Shown here: piece after piece, positions 1-7,832 of the stretch
Layout: each line of letters begins with the position of its first letter
Position numbering within the stretch: position 1 is the first letter of the stretch
From: Gammaproteobacteria bacterium
GTDB lineage: Bacteria; Pseudomonadota; Gammaproteobacteria; Pseudomonadales; Halieaceae
Length of the DNA: 32,731 nt
NCBI GenBank assembly: GCA_030433415.1
Contig: JAUIMF010000011.1
Span: 32,001 to 64,731, forward strand
Reading direction: 5' to 3'
Position numbers and translations under genes: made by a program
The notes under the pieces: model-generated
The model's input: the letters and a program-made list of their open reading frames with translations, nothing else
Told to the model about the DNA's origin: nothing
The model's database searches: none

Positions 1-284
1 TTCTGGGCTTCACGCGCGGAGAGATATCCTACGTGTTACTGGGCGAGGTGGCGGTGCTGATATTTCTCGCATTGCCGCTCGGTTGCCTCATCGGTTACTG
101 GCTTGCGCTGGTTGTCGCGCGCACCTTCGACTCAGAACTTTTCCGGATGCCGTTGTCCATCAGTCCATCGAGTTACGGATTCGGGGTCATCGTCGCGCTC
201 ACCGCGACGGTTCTGTCAGCACTTCTCGTACGCCGAAGAATTGCGCGCCTGGACCTCATTCGCGTACTGAAAACCCGGGAGTAA
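1..284 (+). CDS. ABC transporter permease, C-terminal end (FtsX/MacB-type), partial
   Basis: Only the last 94 or so codons are present; the reading frame is open from base 3 and the gene begins before the window. The translation has two hydrophobic segments (about LLGEVAVLIFLALPLGCLIG and a later GFGVIVALTATVLSALLV) followed by a basic tail RRRIARLDLIRVLKTRE. That ending, with the final helix and a 'LDLI.VLKTRE' tail, is typical of FtsX-like permease subunits of MacB/LolE-type exporters. The stop codon lies 2 bases before the HlyD-family gene, so the two are almost certainly one operon encoding an efflux or lipoprotein/lipid export system. The ATP-binding subunit is presumably upstream. Substrate unknown. 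An internal GTG at 33 is not a real start. Confidence 0.8.
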   Translation, partial: LGFTRGEISYVLLGEVAVLIFLALPLGCLIGYWLALVVARTFDSELFRMPLSISPSSYGFGVIVALTATVLSALLVRRRIARLDLIRVLKTRE

Positions 285-286
285 AC

Positions 287-1495
287 ATGGCATTTATCGA
301 GCGACGTTTCTTTTTCTGGGGCAGCCTGGCGGCGCTTCTCCTTATCGGCCTGTTCATCACCTTCCGACCGCGCGCAGTTATTGTCGACCTCATTACTATC
401 GATCGAGGCCGGTTGGACATCACTGTGGCCGAGGAGGGTCAGACGCGCGTGCACGACGTGTACGTCTTGTCCGCGCCGATCGCCGGTCACATGCGTCGCC
501 TCGACTTGCATGCCGGCGACACGGTCACAGCGCTCGAGACCGTCGTCGCGCGCATAGAACCGATTGATCCGGCATTCCTGGATCCGCGCAGCGAGGCGCA
601 GGCCAAGGCCAACGTGCGTGCCGCCGAGTCCTCGCGGGCTCTGGCGCTTGCCGAAGTCGAGCAGGCACAGGCTGAGGTCGAGTTTGCGGAGCGCGAGCAC
701 AAACGGGCCAACCAGCTTATTCGGAACGGTACGATTTCGCAGCGCGATCTGGAGCTGGCAGAGAGGAATATTGATACCTCCCGTGCCGCGCTCTCTACGG
801 CCATTGCTGCGCTTGACGTACGCAACTACGAACTGGAGCGCGCGCAGGCCGCTCTGGTGTCCCCGATTGATACCACAAAGTCGTTGGTCGACTGCGACTG
901 CATATCGATTCGATCACCCGTCAATGGCCAGATCCTGCGTCTGCTGCAGCAGAGTGAAACCGTGGTGCCCGCCGGTGCGCCCCTCGTCGAGATTGGCGAC
1001 TCCCGTAATCTTGAGATCGTCGTGGACCTGCTGTCTGCCGATGCGGTGAAGGTCGAAGCCGGCCAGCGCGCGATTATCGAGCGCTGGGGTGGCGACCGTG
1101 CGCTGGAGGGCCGCGTGCGTCTTGTAGAGCCCTTCGGTTTTACCAAAGTGTCGGCGCTGGGGATTGAGGAACAGCGCGTGAACGTGATCATCGACCTGGT
1201 GAGCGACGCAGCGGAATGGACGCGGCTGGCTCACGGGTACCAGGTCGACGTGAAAATCGTACTGTGGGAAGACGACGATGTGCTGACCGTGCCGTTACTC
1301 GCCCTGTTTCGTGATGGGGATCGCTGGGCTGTGTTCGTCGAGTCAGGCGGGCGTGCGGAACGGCGGTACGTGGAGATCGGGCGCCGCAACAGTCTGGACG
1401 CCGAGATTGTTGAGGGGCTGGAGGCAGGCGATCGCGTCGTGCTGTACCCGAGTGATCGGGTAGTGGCGGGCGTACGCATCGCCAAACGGGTCTGA
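287..1495 (+). CDS. HlyD/MacA-family periplasmic adaptor (membrane fusion) protein
   Basis: A 402-residue protein starting at ATG 287, two bases after the permease stop; the open frame extends further upstream only through permease sequence in another frame. Residues 9-26 form a single N-terminal membrane anchor. Residues about 50-95 are the first half of the lipoyl-like barrel (V.EEG.TRV, APIAGHM...GD.V). Residues about 100-190 are a long Ala/Glu/Arg-rich coiled-coil hairpin. Around 200-240 is the second barrel half (IRSPVNGQIL, VVPAGAPLVEIGD), then a beta-barrel domain and a C-terminal domain ending DRVVAGVRIAKRV. This is the architecture of adaptors that link an inner-membrane ABC exporter to a TolC-like outer-membrane channel. 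No TolC gene follows in the window. Confidence 0.88.
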   Translation: MAFIERRFFFWGSLAALLLIGLFITFRPRAVIVDLITIDRGRLDITVAEEGQTRVHDVYVLSAPIAGHMRRLDLHAGDTVTALETVVARIEPIDPAFLDPRSEAQAKANVRAAESSRALALAEVEQAQAEVEFAEREHKRANQLIRNGTISQRDLELAERNIDTSRAALSTAIAALDVRNYELERAQAALVSPIDTTKSLVDCDCISIRSPVNGQILRLLQQSETVVPAGAPLVEIGDSRNLEIVVDLLSADAVKVEAGQRAIIERWGGDRALEGRVRLVEPFGFTKVSALGIEEQRVNVIIDLVSDAAEWTRLAHGYQVDVKIVLWEDDDVLTVPLLALFRDGDRWAVFVESGGRAERRYVEIGRRNSLDAEIVEGLEAGDRVVLYPSDRVVAGVRIAKRV

Positions 1496-1601
1496 CTGGC
1501 CTCTGTCGGGTAAATATCGGGGAGATTGCGTAACCGATTTTAGTAGTATCGCTCGAGACTCCTGGTTCGTAAGCGCTGGTCTGCCGCCGTCTGCAATAAT
1601 G

Positions 1602-2252
1602 CTACGGCAGTCTATCCACGCCCCTATCGTACACGGGACTTGCAAGTCCGCCCGCAATGAACTCAATCAAGCGTGTGACCAACCGCTCCGGCGAGTGTTC
1701 CTCGGGGAGTCGCTCGACGCCAGCAAGCCCCTGGAACGTCAGGTCGGTGGCGATGGTCCAACGTTCCATGAGGATATTTCGGTCGAGCATCGGCAGCGCC
1801 TTCGCGAGGAGTTCCCCGAAAACCTCGTGACTGTGTTCTACAACGTAAGCAACCTGAAGCTGAAAACTGGGATCTCGGTAAACCTGAAAAAGAAACTTCA
1901 CGGCATACAAGCCTTCAACACGATTCTCGATGATTGGTTGTGCCATGGGTAGGACCAGCGCCCGGGCGATTGCGTAGACATCGGGCTCGTTGTCGCCGGT
2001 CAACTCATCCAGGAGTCGGCTGCGGGATCGAAGAAGCGGCGCAACCCTTCGCTCAAGAAGAGCGCGAATCAGCGCGTCACGAGTTCTAAAATGGTAGTGC
2101 AAAGCAGCGACGCTATAACCGGCCTCGGTATTGATTGTGCGCAGCGATACGCTGTTAAGGCCGTGTTCAGCAAATAGACGCTCTGCAACGTCAAGGATAA
2201 CCGCACGGGCTCCTCTTCGCTTTTTAGTTTTTTGTTCCCGGGCTGGCGTCAT
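1602..2252 (-). CDS. TetR/AcrR-family transcriptional regulator
   Basis: 216 residues. The N-terminal DNA-binding domain is clear: a basic start, then ILDVAERLFAEHGLNSVSLRTI and a helix-turn-helix ending AALHYHFRTRDALIRALLERR, around residues 18-69, matching the TetR consensus (YYHF-type recognition helix end). The C-terminal ligand-binding domain is less conserved, so the inducer cannot be named. An AAGGA ribosome site sits about 6-7 bases before the ATG. The gene is divergent from the SDR at 2356, and the 103-base gap holds paired palindromes, so it most likely represses itself and the SDR-DUF1214-sulfotransferase operon. Confidence 0.9.
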   Translation of the reverse strand: MTPAREQKTKKRRGARAVILDVAERLFAEHGLNSVSLRTINTEAGYSVAALHYHFRTRDALIRALLERRVAPLLRSRSRLLDELTGDNEPDVYAIARALVLPMAQPIIENRVEGLYAVKFLFQVYRDPSFQLQVAYVVEHSHEVFGELLAKALPMLDRNILMERWTIATDLTFQGLAGVERLPEEHSPERLVTRLIEFIAGGLASPVYDRGVDRLP

Positions 2253-2291
2253 ACATCGTCCTTCAGGTGGCTGCGCCTAAAAATTTAAACC

Positions 2292-2340
2292 TATCACTTG
2301 ATAAGTTAGTCCGCCAGCGGTAACTTATCAACCGATAAGT
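2292..2340. promoter_or_regulatory. Twin TetR-type operators with symmetric divergent promoters
   Basis: Two 12-base sites of the form TATCA-N2-(T/C)GATA occur at 2292-2303 and 2326-2337, centres 34 bases apart. The inner halves form a perfect 9-base inverted repeat (GATAAGTTA at 2300-2308, TAACTTATC at 2321-2329), and site 2 is itself a 7-base perfect inverted repeat (ACTTATC, 4-base loop, GATAAGT). Each site also carries a TTGATA -35-like hexamer pointing inward: 2298-2303 with TAACTT at 2321-2326 for the SDR, and 2331-2326 with TAACTT at 2308-2303 for tetR, each with a 17-base spacer. The -10 hexamers are weak matches. Repressor binding would block both promoters. The operator role is inferred. 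Confidence 0.65.
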
Positions 2341-2355
2341 CATGGAATCCCCCTC

Positions 2356-3156
2356 ATGCTGTTGAATGAAAAAATTGTTGTGATCTCTGGGATCGGTCCT
2401 GGCCTGGGTGCAAAGCTGGCAACCAATGCCGCCAAAGAGGGGGCTGTCGGGCTTGCGCTTTGCGGTAGGACCCCGCAAAAACTTGCGACCGTAGCGGAGG
2501 AAATTCGACGGGAACATCGCAGTGCCGAAATACTCGAAGTGATCACGGATATCCGCTCGACGACGAGCTGTCAGGCTGCGATCACCAGGATCAGAGACCA
2601 CTACGGGCGTATAGACGCACTGGTAAACAACGCCTATGAACACGGTAGCTTCGAGGCTACGGAACAAGCCGACGTGGCGAAGTGGCAGCACATCTTTGCC
2701 ACTAACTTGACTGGTACCATGCAGTTCACGCAGGCCGTTGTACCGGCTATGGCGTCGCAGGGCGGCGGCTCGATTGTCATGATCAACACGCAGGCGGTAC
2801 GCAAACCCGTCGTGCTTCCCATGGGGGCAGAGGCGGGCTACGCGGCCTCCAAGGCGGCGCTTGCGACTGCAACGAAGTATTTGGCATTGGAGCTGGGTCG
2901 ATCCGGAATCCGGGTGAATACCGCGCTGATGGGCTGGATGTGGGGAAAGTCGGTGCAGGAGTATGTCCGCTACATGGCCGATCAACGCGGCGTAAGCGAG
3001 CAAACCATCATCGACGAGATCCGCGCCGATATTCCCTTGAATCGAATCGTTACGGACGAAGAGTGTGCACGGGCAGCGCTTTTTTTGGCCTCGGACTACG
3101 CATCGGGTATCACCGGTGCGAGTCTCGATGTGAACGGTGGCGAGTTCATGCCATGA
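2356..3156 (+). CDS. SDR-family NAD(P)-dependent oxidoreductase
   Basis: 266 residues, classical short-chain dehydrogenase length. The cofactor motif is SGIGPGLGA (residues 11-19), the NNA motif is at 91-93, and the active-site pair is Y162-AAS-K166. The C-terminus ends in the usual GASLDVNGGEFMP. The canonical catalytic Ser is not at its place: the strand reads INTQAVRK, so Thr145 or Gln146 stands there. First gene of an operon with the DUF1214-type protein and the sulfotransferase, under the divergent TetR gene. The ATG at 2356 was chosen because it fits the start of the Rossmann domain; no good ribosome site is visible. Substrate unknown; secondary alcohol or ketone chemistry is the family role. 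Confidence 0.88.
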   Translation: MLLNEKIVVISGIGPGLGAKLATNAAKEGAVGLALCGRTPQKLATVAEEIRREHRSAEILEVITDIRSTTSCQAAITRIRDHYGRIDALVNNAYEHGSFEATEQADVAKWQHIFATNLTGTMQFTQAVVPAMASQGGGSIVMINTQAVRKPVVLPMGAEAGYAASKAALATATKYLALELGRSGIRVNTALMGWMWGKSVQEYVRYMADQRGVSEQTIIDEIRADIPLNRIVTDEECARAALFLASDYASGITGASLDVNGGEFMP

Positions 3157-3226
3157 GTCGTCGCCGACGGGAAGCAGCAACGATTGATCACGAGATCTTC
3201 TCAATTGCCGAATCTAAAGGATTGTA

Positions 3227-4357
3227 ATGATGACCCCTACTGAAGATGGTGGTAGCGAGCCGATATCGCAACAGCTGTGGATAGACTACTGCGACACGAT
3301 AAAACGTGTGGGACGACACCTGCTCAAGGACGGTGTGCCGTTGGATGCATTCAATCAGGCAGAGGGGTTGCGCTACCTGACACGCATGGTCCGTGCTGGA
3401 CTCGAGTCGATCGTTGAGTCAGCTGAGCCAGAGGCGCCGATACTCGCCAATCCCACGGCCAATCACATCAAGATTGGTGGAGACAATCCCGACAATGTTT
3501 ATCAAACGGCGCGTATTCGCAGCCATTACGATTACCGGATTTTTGGTTCGCGGGGTGATGTGCCGACGCTGCATTTCGCTACAAAAAAGGGCGGTTATCA
3601 AAAGAACAACCGCGAGATGGCGGGCACCGGCTTTCTCGATGGCAGAGACCTGATCATCGAGCCCGATGGCACCTTTGAAATCCTGGTGTCAACGCAACGA
3701 CCGCAACGCGGAAATTGGTTGCCAATGGAGGCAGGCACCAACCTTCTACTCATTCGCCAAACCTTTCATGACCGGGGTCGCGAACGACCAGCGGAATTGC
3801 AGATCAGTTGCCTGACCGCTGACGCAGCGCCAACTCACCTTGACCCCGAAACCATGGCCGCGAGATTGATGGCAGCGGCGCGCTATACAGAAAACACGGT
3901 GACGCTGTTTACAGATTGGGCATTGATGTTCAAGCGGGAGCATCACAATACGCTTCCTGCCGGGGATCAGTCGATTTACCAGGTGGCAGGTGGTGATCCC
4001 AACATCACCTACTACCACGGCTACTGGGAGTTGAACGACGAAGAGGCGATGCTCATTGAGGTGACACCACCTGAGTGCGAGTTCTGGAATTTCCAGGTCG
4101 ACAATTTCTGGATGGAATCATTGGACTACCGCAGCCACCGGATTCACCTCAACACGCATACTGCTGCGATGAATGATGATGGCAGCGTGACGATAGTACT
4201 GGCGCACCGCGATCCCGGACATCCCAATTGGGTAACGACCGCCGGCCATCGCCTGGGCACAAGCTTGTTCCGGATCATTGGAGGGACGCAATGCCCGAAT
4301 TCGATCGATACGAAGATCGTGCGCTTGGATGAGGTCAAGTTGGGGCGGGCGTCATGA
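3227..4357 (+). CDS. DUF1214-type conserved protein
   Basis: 376 residues, no signal peptide or membrane segment seen. The C-terminal third carries aromatic-rich features I associate with the DUF1214 family (PNITYYHGYWELNDEEAMLIE, then CEFWNFQVDNFWMES and a Tyr-Arg-Ser-His segment, then a DPGHPNW motif). Family members are of unproven function and often sit beside dehydrogenases and sulfotransferases in lipid, steroid or aromatic catabolic loci. The stop overlaps the sulfotransferase start by four bases (ATGA), indicating translational coupling, so this protein probably acts in the same pathway. AAAGGA precedes the ATG. No catalytic residues can be named. Confidence 0.72.
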   Translation: MMTPTEDGGSEPISQQLWIDYCDTIKRVGRHLLKDGVPLDAFNQAEGLRYLTRMVRAGLESIVESAEPEAPILANPTANHIKIGGDNPDNVYQTARIRSHYDYRIFGSRGDVPTLHFATKKGGYQKNNREMAGTGFLDGRDLIIEPDGTFEILVSTQRPQRGNWLPMEAGTNLLLIRQTFHDRGRERPAELQISCLTADAAPTHLDPETMAARLMAAARYTENTVTLFTDWALMFKREHHNTLPAGDQSIYQVAGGDPNITYYHGYWELNDEEAMLIEVTPPECEFWNFQVDNFWMESLDYRSHRIHLNTHTAAMNDDGSVTIVLAHRDPGHPNWVTTAGHRLGTSLFRIIGGTQCPNSIDTKIVRLDEVKLGRAS

Positions 4358-5508
4358 CCCTGAACCTGGATCAGCTGATGGCGAGGGCGAGCAGCGACTG
4401 CGGTGGACTTACGGACTTCGGCGACCCGTGTTTTCTTGAGCCGGCTAGGGTGCTCATACAGGCCTTTAGCGATCAGGGTGGTCTATCACAGCGGGGAGTC
4501 GCTATCTGGGAGAAGCGCTTTCGGGATGTACTCAAAAACCGGTTGGTGGTTGAACAATTCTACCGGCGGTATCCAGAGATCGAAGATGAAACAATTTCGG
4601 CGCCGATCATTATCGTCGGCCTCCCGCGCACGGGAACGACATTGCTGCAACGAGCGCTAGGCTGCGACGAGCGCTTCTATCCCATGCTGGCATGGGAGAG
4701 TCGATTTCCAGCTCCCATAGTAGAGCCTGGGGCACCGGGGCCCGATCCGCGAATCGACATTGCCGTGCGCATGACCAATGCCATGATCGAAGCAAACCCT
4801 GGTCTATTAGCGATTCATCCGCTGAGTGCGACCGAGCCAGACGAAGAGGGCGTACTGCTGGAGCATTCGTTCCAGAGCTTTTTCGACTCCTACGCCGATA
4901 TTCCCGACTACACTGCCTGGATGTGGGAGAACGACCAGACTCCGGCATACGAGTACCTCAAGCGCCTGCTGCAATTCATTCAGTGGCAAAAGCGCCAACG
5001 TGGAGAGGTGGCCGATCACTGGGTACTGAAAACACCGCATCATTTGCGGCAAATGCAGACACTGCTCCAGGTGTTCCCTGATGCCCGTATCATCCAGACC
5101 CATCGGGATCCATTGAAAACGATCCCGTCTATCGCAAGCTTTGCCTTTAATATGTGGAAGCTTGGCATGCAGGATCCCGATCCGAAAAGAGCGGGCCAAC
5201 AATGGTCAGCCATCTGGGCACGCGCGATGAAGGAGACATTGCAGACCCGCGGTCGTGTCGGTGAACTTCGTTTTCACGACATCCAGTTCTCCGACACCTT
5301 GTCCCGCCCCCTTGATGTGCTTGAAGGCATATACCGGTTCCTCCGTATTGAGTTTCCCGCCGATACGCAGCAACGGATGGAGGTATACCTGGAGGCTAAC
5401 CGACGAGAAAAACGCCCCATGCACGACTACAGCCTTGATGTGTACGGTCTGTCAGACGCTCAGATCAAGCAGGACTTCGCTGAGTACCGAGCGCGCTTCG
5501 TTTTATAG
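4354..5508 (+). CDS. Sulfotransferase family protein
   Basis: 384 residues. The 5'-phosphosulfate loop that binds PAPS is GLPRTGTTLLQR at residues 89-100, preceded by a beta-strand IIIV. The 3'-phosphate-binding strand-helix region is around residues 244-260 (ARIIQTHRDPLKTIPS), with the expected Arg and Ser. The length and pattern fit the Sulfotransfer_3 group of bacterial cytosolic PAPS-dependent sulfotransferases. It overlaps the preceding gene by four bases and ends the operon; 35 bases later the TonB receptor gene ends on the other strand. Acceptor unknown; a hydroxylated lipid or sterol-like molecule is possible given the SDR partner, but that is inference. Confidence 0.85.
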   Translation: MTLNLDQLMARASSDCGGLTDFGDPCFLEPARVLIQAFSDQGGLSQRGVAIWEKRFRDVLKNRLVVEQFYRRYPEIEDETISAPIIIVGLPRTGTTLLQRALGCDERFYPMLAWESRFPAPIVEPGAPGPDPRIDIAVRMTNAMIEANPGLLAIHPLSATEPDEEGVLLEHSFQSFFDSYADIPDYTAWMWENDQTPAYEYLKRLLQFIQWQKRQRGEVADHWVLKTPHHLRQMQTLLQVFPDARIIQTHRDPLKTIPSIASFAFNMWKLGMQDPDPKRAGQQWSAIWARAMKETLQTRGRVGELRFHDIQFSDTLSRPLDVLEGIYRFLRIEFPADTQQRMEVYLEANRREKRPMHDYSLDVYGLSDAQIKQDFAEYRARFVL

Positions 5509-5543
5509 CGCTGTCGACTACTCACCAGCGGTCGGGGAATGCG

Positions 5544-7691
5544 TCAGAAATCCATCACCACCGACAACCGGGCATTCAAGGGCCGACCTGTGGAGATATT
5601 GGTATTGCTATGCGCATCGGGAAAATAGTCCTCGTCAAAAAGGTTCTCGATGTTCAGCTGCAGCATCGTGCGATCACTTAGCTGATAGTACGCGGCGGCA
5701 TCGATGCGTGTGTAGTCCGGCACCTGAACCGTGTTGTCTTCGGTGGCGAAGTAGCTGTCCTGATAGGTGCCGCCCAGAGCAAAGCTCAGGTTGGGAGTCG
5801 CCTGATAGTTCGTCCACAGCGAGAACATGTGCTCGGGCGTCTGACGGGTCCTGTTGCCGTTGTTGCCACCCCCATCGGCGCTCTCGACTTCACCGTCGAG
5901 GTAGGAGTAGCCCGTCGTGATGGACCAGCGCTCTGAGAGGGCGCCGGCGAGCTGGATTTCAAAGCCCTGCGTGGTAGACCCGGCGATCACCACCGCCTGC
6001 TCGGGATTGTTCGGATCCACCGAGGTATAGCTCTCACGCTCAAGGTCAAACACGGCGGCGGTGAGGCTCAGGCCTGTGTCCAGATCCCACTTTAAACCCA
6101 CCTCGTGATTCTCGAAGAACTGCGGTCGCGTGCTCTCTGAAGTCAGGTCCAGCGTAAGGAACTGGTCGCCAGAGCGGGGTAGGAACGTTTCGCTGTAGCT
6201 GGCGTAGATCGACACGCTCTCTACCGGTTTGTAAATCAGCCCCAGCCGCGGTGTGACTTCGGTGTCTTTGCGATCAAAGCGTCCGTCAATTTCATCACCG
6301 TCGGTGGCTTCGAGCCTGTCGTTCACTTCAATGTCGAAGCTGTCGTAGCGCAGACCCAGCACTACCTTGAACTGTTCGCTCAGGTCGATCTGGTCCTGCA
6401 GGTAGATTGACGCGGCGCGCACATCGGATTCGCGGTCCCGCACCAGCTTGTCAAAGCCGAAGGCCGGTATTTGCAGTGGGTCCGAGAACGGAAAGCTGAG
6501 CTGGTCATCACCGTTGGCCTCAAACACATTGTCATTGCGTTGGTTGGCGGTCTGCTGGTCCGCCAGTTCCACGCCCAGCAACAGCATATGTTCCAGACTG
6601 CCTGTGCCGAACTCCGAGACCAGATTGGCCTGGAACATCAGGTTCTCGCGCTGGGTGGGATCGCTGTAGCCGTCCAGTTCCACACTGGGTATGCCGGCGT
6701 CGGTTACGGTGACAACGTCGCTGGGATACAGGTTCTGATAGTACTTGTCGTAATCTGCGTACTGGAATGTGGCGTTGGTAGTCATGCTGTCGTTAAGGCG
6801 GTGCTCAAGGCGCGCCCGAAACAGGTGTGCCTGCAGCGTGGTGTAGTTCTCGGTGGGCGATCCGAAGAAAGTCTCGTCATAGCCCGTCAACGGTGCGTTT
6901 GGGCCCGACGCCACCTGCTGCGACGGGACGCCGCGATCCACCACGCGATCGTCATCCACGTATTCGTAGGACAGGACCAGTCGCGTGTCGTCGCTGAACA
7001 TCGCCGTCAGCGTGGGATTTACTGCATAGCGAGTGCCGTCGAAAAAGTCCCGGTGATTGTCCAGTTCCTCGTAATACCCGTTGACGCGAATGGCGACGTT
7101 GTCCGAGACGGCGATATTGGAATCAATGGCTCCGCTGTAAGCCGAGAAGGTGTCGACACCACCGCTGAAGCTGGTGAAGGTCTCGCCAATCCGGGCGGTT
7201 TTTGACACGCGATTGATGACTCCGCCGCCGCCACCGCGACCAAAGAGCAGAGCGTTGGGCCCGCGAAGGACCTCGATTTGTTCCACGTTGTAGAACGGCC
7301 TGAAATACTGCACATCATCGCGGATCCCATCGATGAAAAAATCAGCGGTCGTCTGCACGCCGCGAATGATGATTGCGTCACGGTGCCCCTCACCTTGGCT
7401 GATCGCCAGGCCGGGGGTATAGCGAACCACGTCGCCAAAGTTGCGAAAGGCCTGTTGTTCAATCTGCTCAGCGGTGAGGATCGACAGGCTCTGGGGAACG
7501 TCGAGTATTGGTGTAGGCGTTTTTACCGAATTCAGTGCATCGCGGGACAGGAATTGTCCGCTTACATACACCTCTTCGATATTGTTCGAGTCTGTGGTGT
7601 CGGCGGAGTCGTTTGAAATGGCGGCGGAGGAGGTCAGAACAGCGGCAATGGCAACGGGCAATACAGCGCGTCGTCTTGGTGTTGTGCGCAT
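5544..7691 (-). CDS. TonB-dependent siderophore receptor
   Basis: 715 residues with a signal peptide (basic start, hydrophobic PVAIAAVLTSSAA). The plug domain begins near DVPQSLSILTAEQIEQQ and continues through VRYTPGLAISQGEGHRDAIIIRG, IDGIRDD and VEQIEVLRGPNALLFGRGGGGGVIN, the standard plug motifs of the TonB-siderophore receptor group. The rest is beta-barrel and ends NARLSVVMDF with the terminal Phe typical of BAM substrates. NLFDEDYF near the end is the usual last-strand signature. A Fur-like box overlaps its promoter, supporting iron regulation. The catecholate receptor type (Fiu/CirA-like) is the nearest I can suggest. Because it sits between a sulfotransferase and sulfatases, another substrate is possible. 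Confidence 0.92.
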   Translation of the reverse strand: MRTTPRRRAVLPVAIAAVLTSSAAISNDSADTTDSNNIEEVYVSGQFLSRDALNSVKTPTPILDVPQSLSILTAEQIEQQAFRNFGDVVRYTPGLAISQGEGHRDAIIIRGVQTTADFFIDGIRDDVQYFRPFYNVEQIEVLRGPNALLFGRGGGGGVINRVSKTARIGETFTSFSGGVDTFSAYSGAIDSNIAVSDNVAIRVNGYYEELDNHRDFFDGTRYAVNPTLTAMFSDDTRLVLSYEYVDDDRVVDRGVPSQQVASGPNAPLTGYDETFFGSPTENYTTLQAHLFRARLEHRLNDSMTTNATFQYADYDKYYQNLYPSDVVTVTDAGIPSVELDGYSDPTQRENLMFQANLVSEFGTGSLEHMLLLGVELADQQTANQRNDNVFEANGDDQLSFPFSDPLQIPAFGFDKLVRDRESDVRAASIYLQDQIDLSEQFKVVLGLRYDSFDIEVNDRLEATDGDEIDGRFDRKDTEVTPRLGLIYKPVESVSIYASYSETFLPRSGDQFLTLDLTSESTRPQFFENHEVGLKWDLDTGLSLTAAVFDLERESYTSVDPNNPEQAVVIAGSTTQGFEIQLAGALSERWSITTGYSYLDGEVESADGGGNNGNRTRQTPEHMFSLWTNYQATPNLSFALGGTYQDSYFATEDNTVQVPDYTRIDAAAYYQLSDRTMLQLNIENLFDEDYFPDAHSNTNISTGRPLNARLSVVMDF

Positions 7692-7724
7692 TGACTATGG
7701 GCTCAGCAATAAAACGGAAGCCGA

Positions 7725-7754
7725 ATTTTAAATGAGAATCAATAACAGGTGCAA
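7725..7754 (-). promoter_or_regulatory. TonB receptor promoter with Fur-like box
   Basis: On the minus strand TTGCAC (7754-7749) and TAAAAT (7730-7725) are separated by 18 bases, a reasonable sigma-70 promoter ending about 34 bases before the receptor ATG. The spacer and -10 edge contain AATGAGAATCAATAAC (plus strand, 7731-7746), which matches about 13 of 16 positions of the Fur consensus. Overlap with the core promoter is how Fur normally represses. Matching was done by eye. Confidence 0.6.
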
Positions 7755-7755
7755 C

Positions 7756-7766
7756 TGATAAGTTAC
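7756..7766 (+). promoter_or_regulatory. Half-operator identical to TetR-site element
   Basis: TGATAAGTTAC here is identical over 11 bases to the reverse strand of operator 2 (2320-2330) in the tetR-SDR gap, and over 10 bases to operator 1. It lies just upstream of the receptor -35 hexamer. The second half of the palindrome is not conserved, so this may be a weak or half site. A regulatory link is inferred. Confidence 0.4.
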
Positions 7767-7832
7767 ATGGGAAATATTCGCTTTAGGGGCGGTCGGGGCG
7801 GCAAGGTACGACTGTCAGTTGGAGCTTGGATC

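Noticed and set aside
83..286. Upstream extension of the HlyD-family frame
   Set aside because: It overlaps the permease in another frame and lacks the membrane anchor start; ATG 287 directly precedes the anchor.
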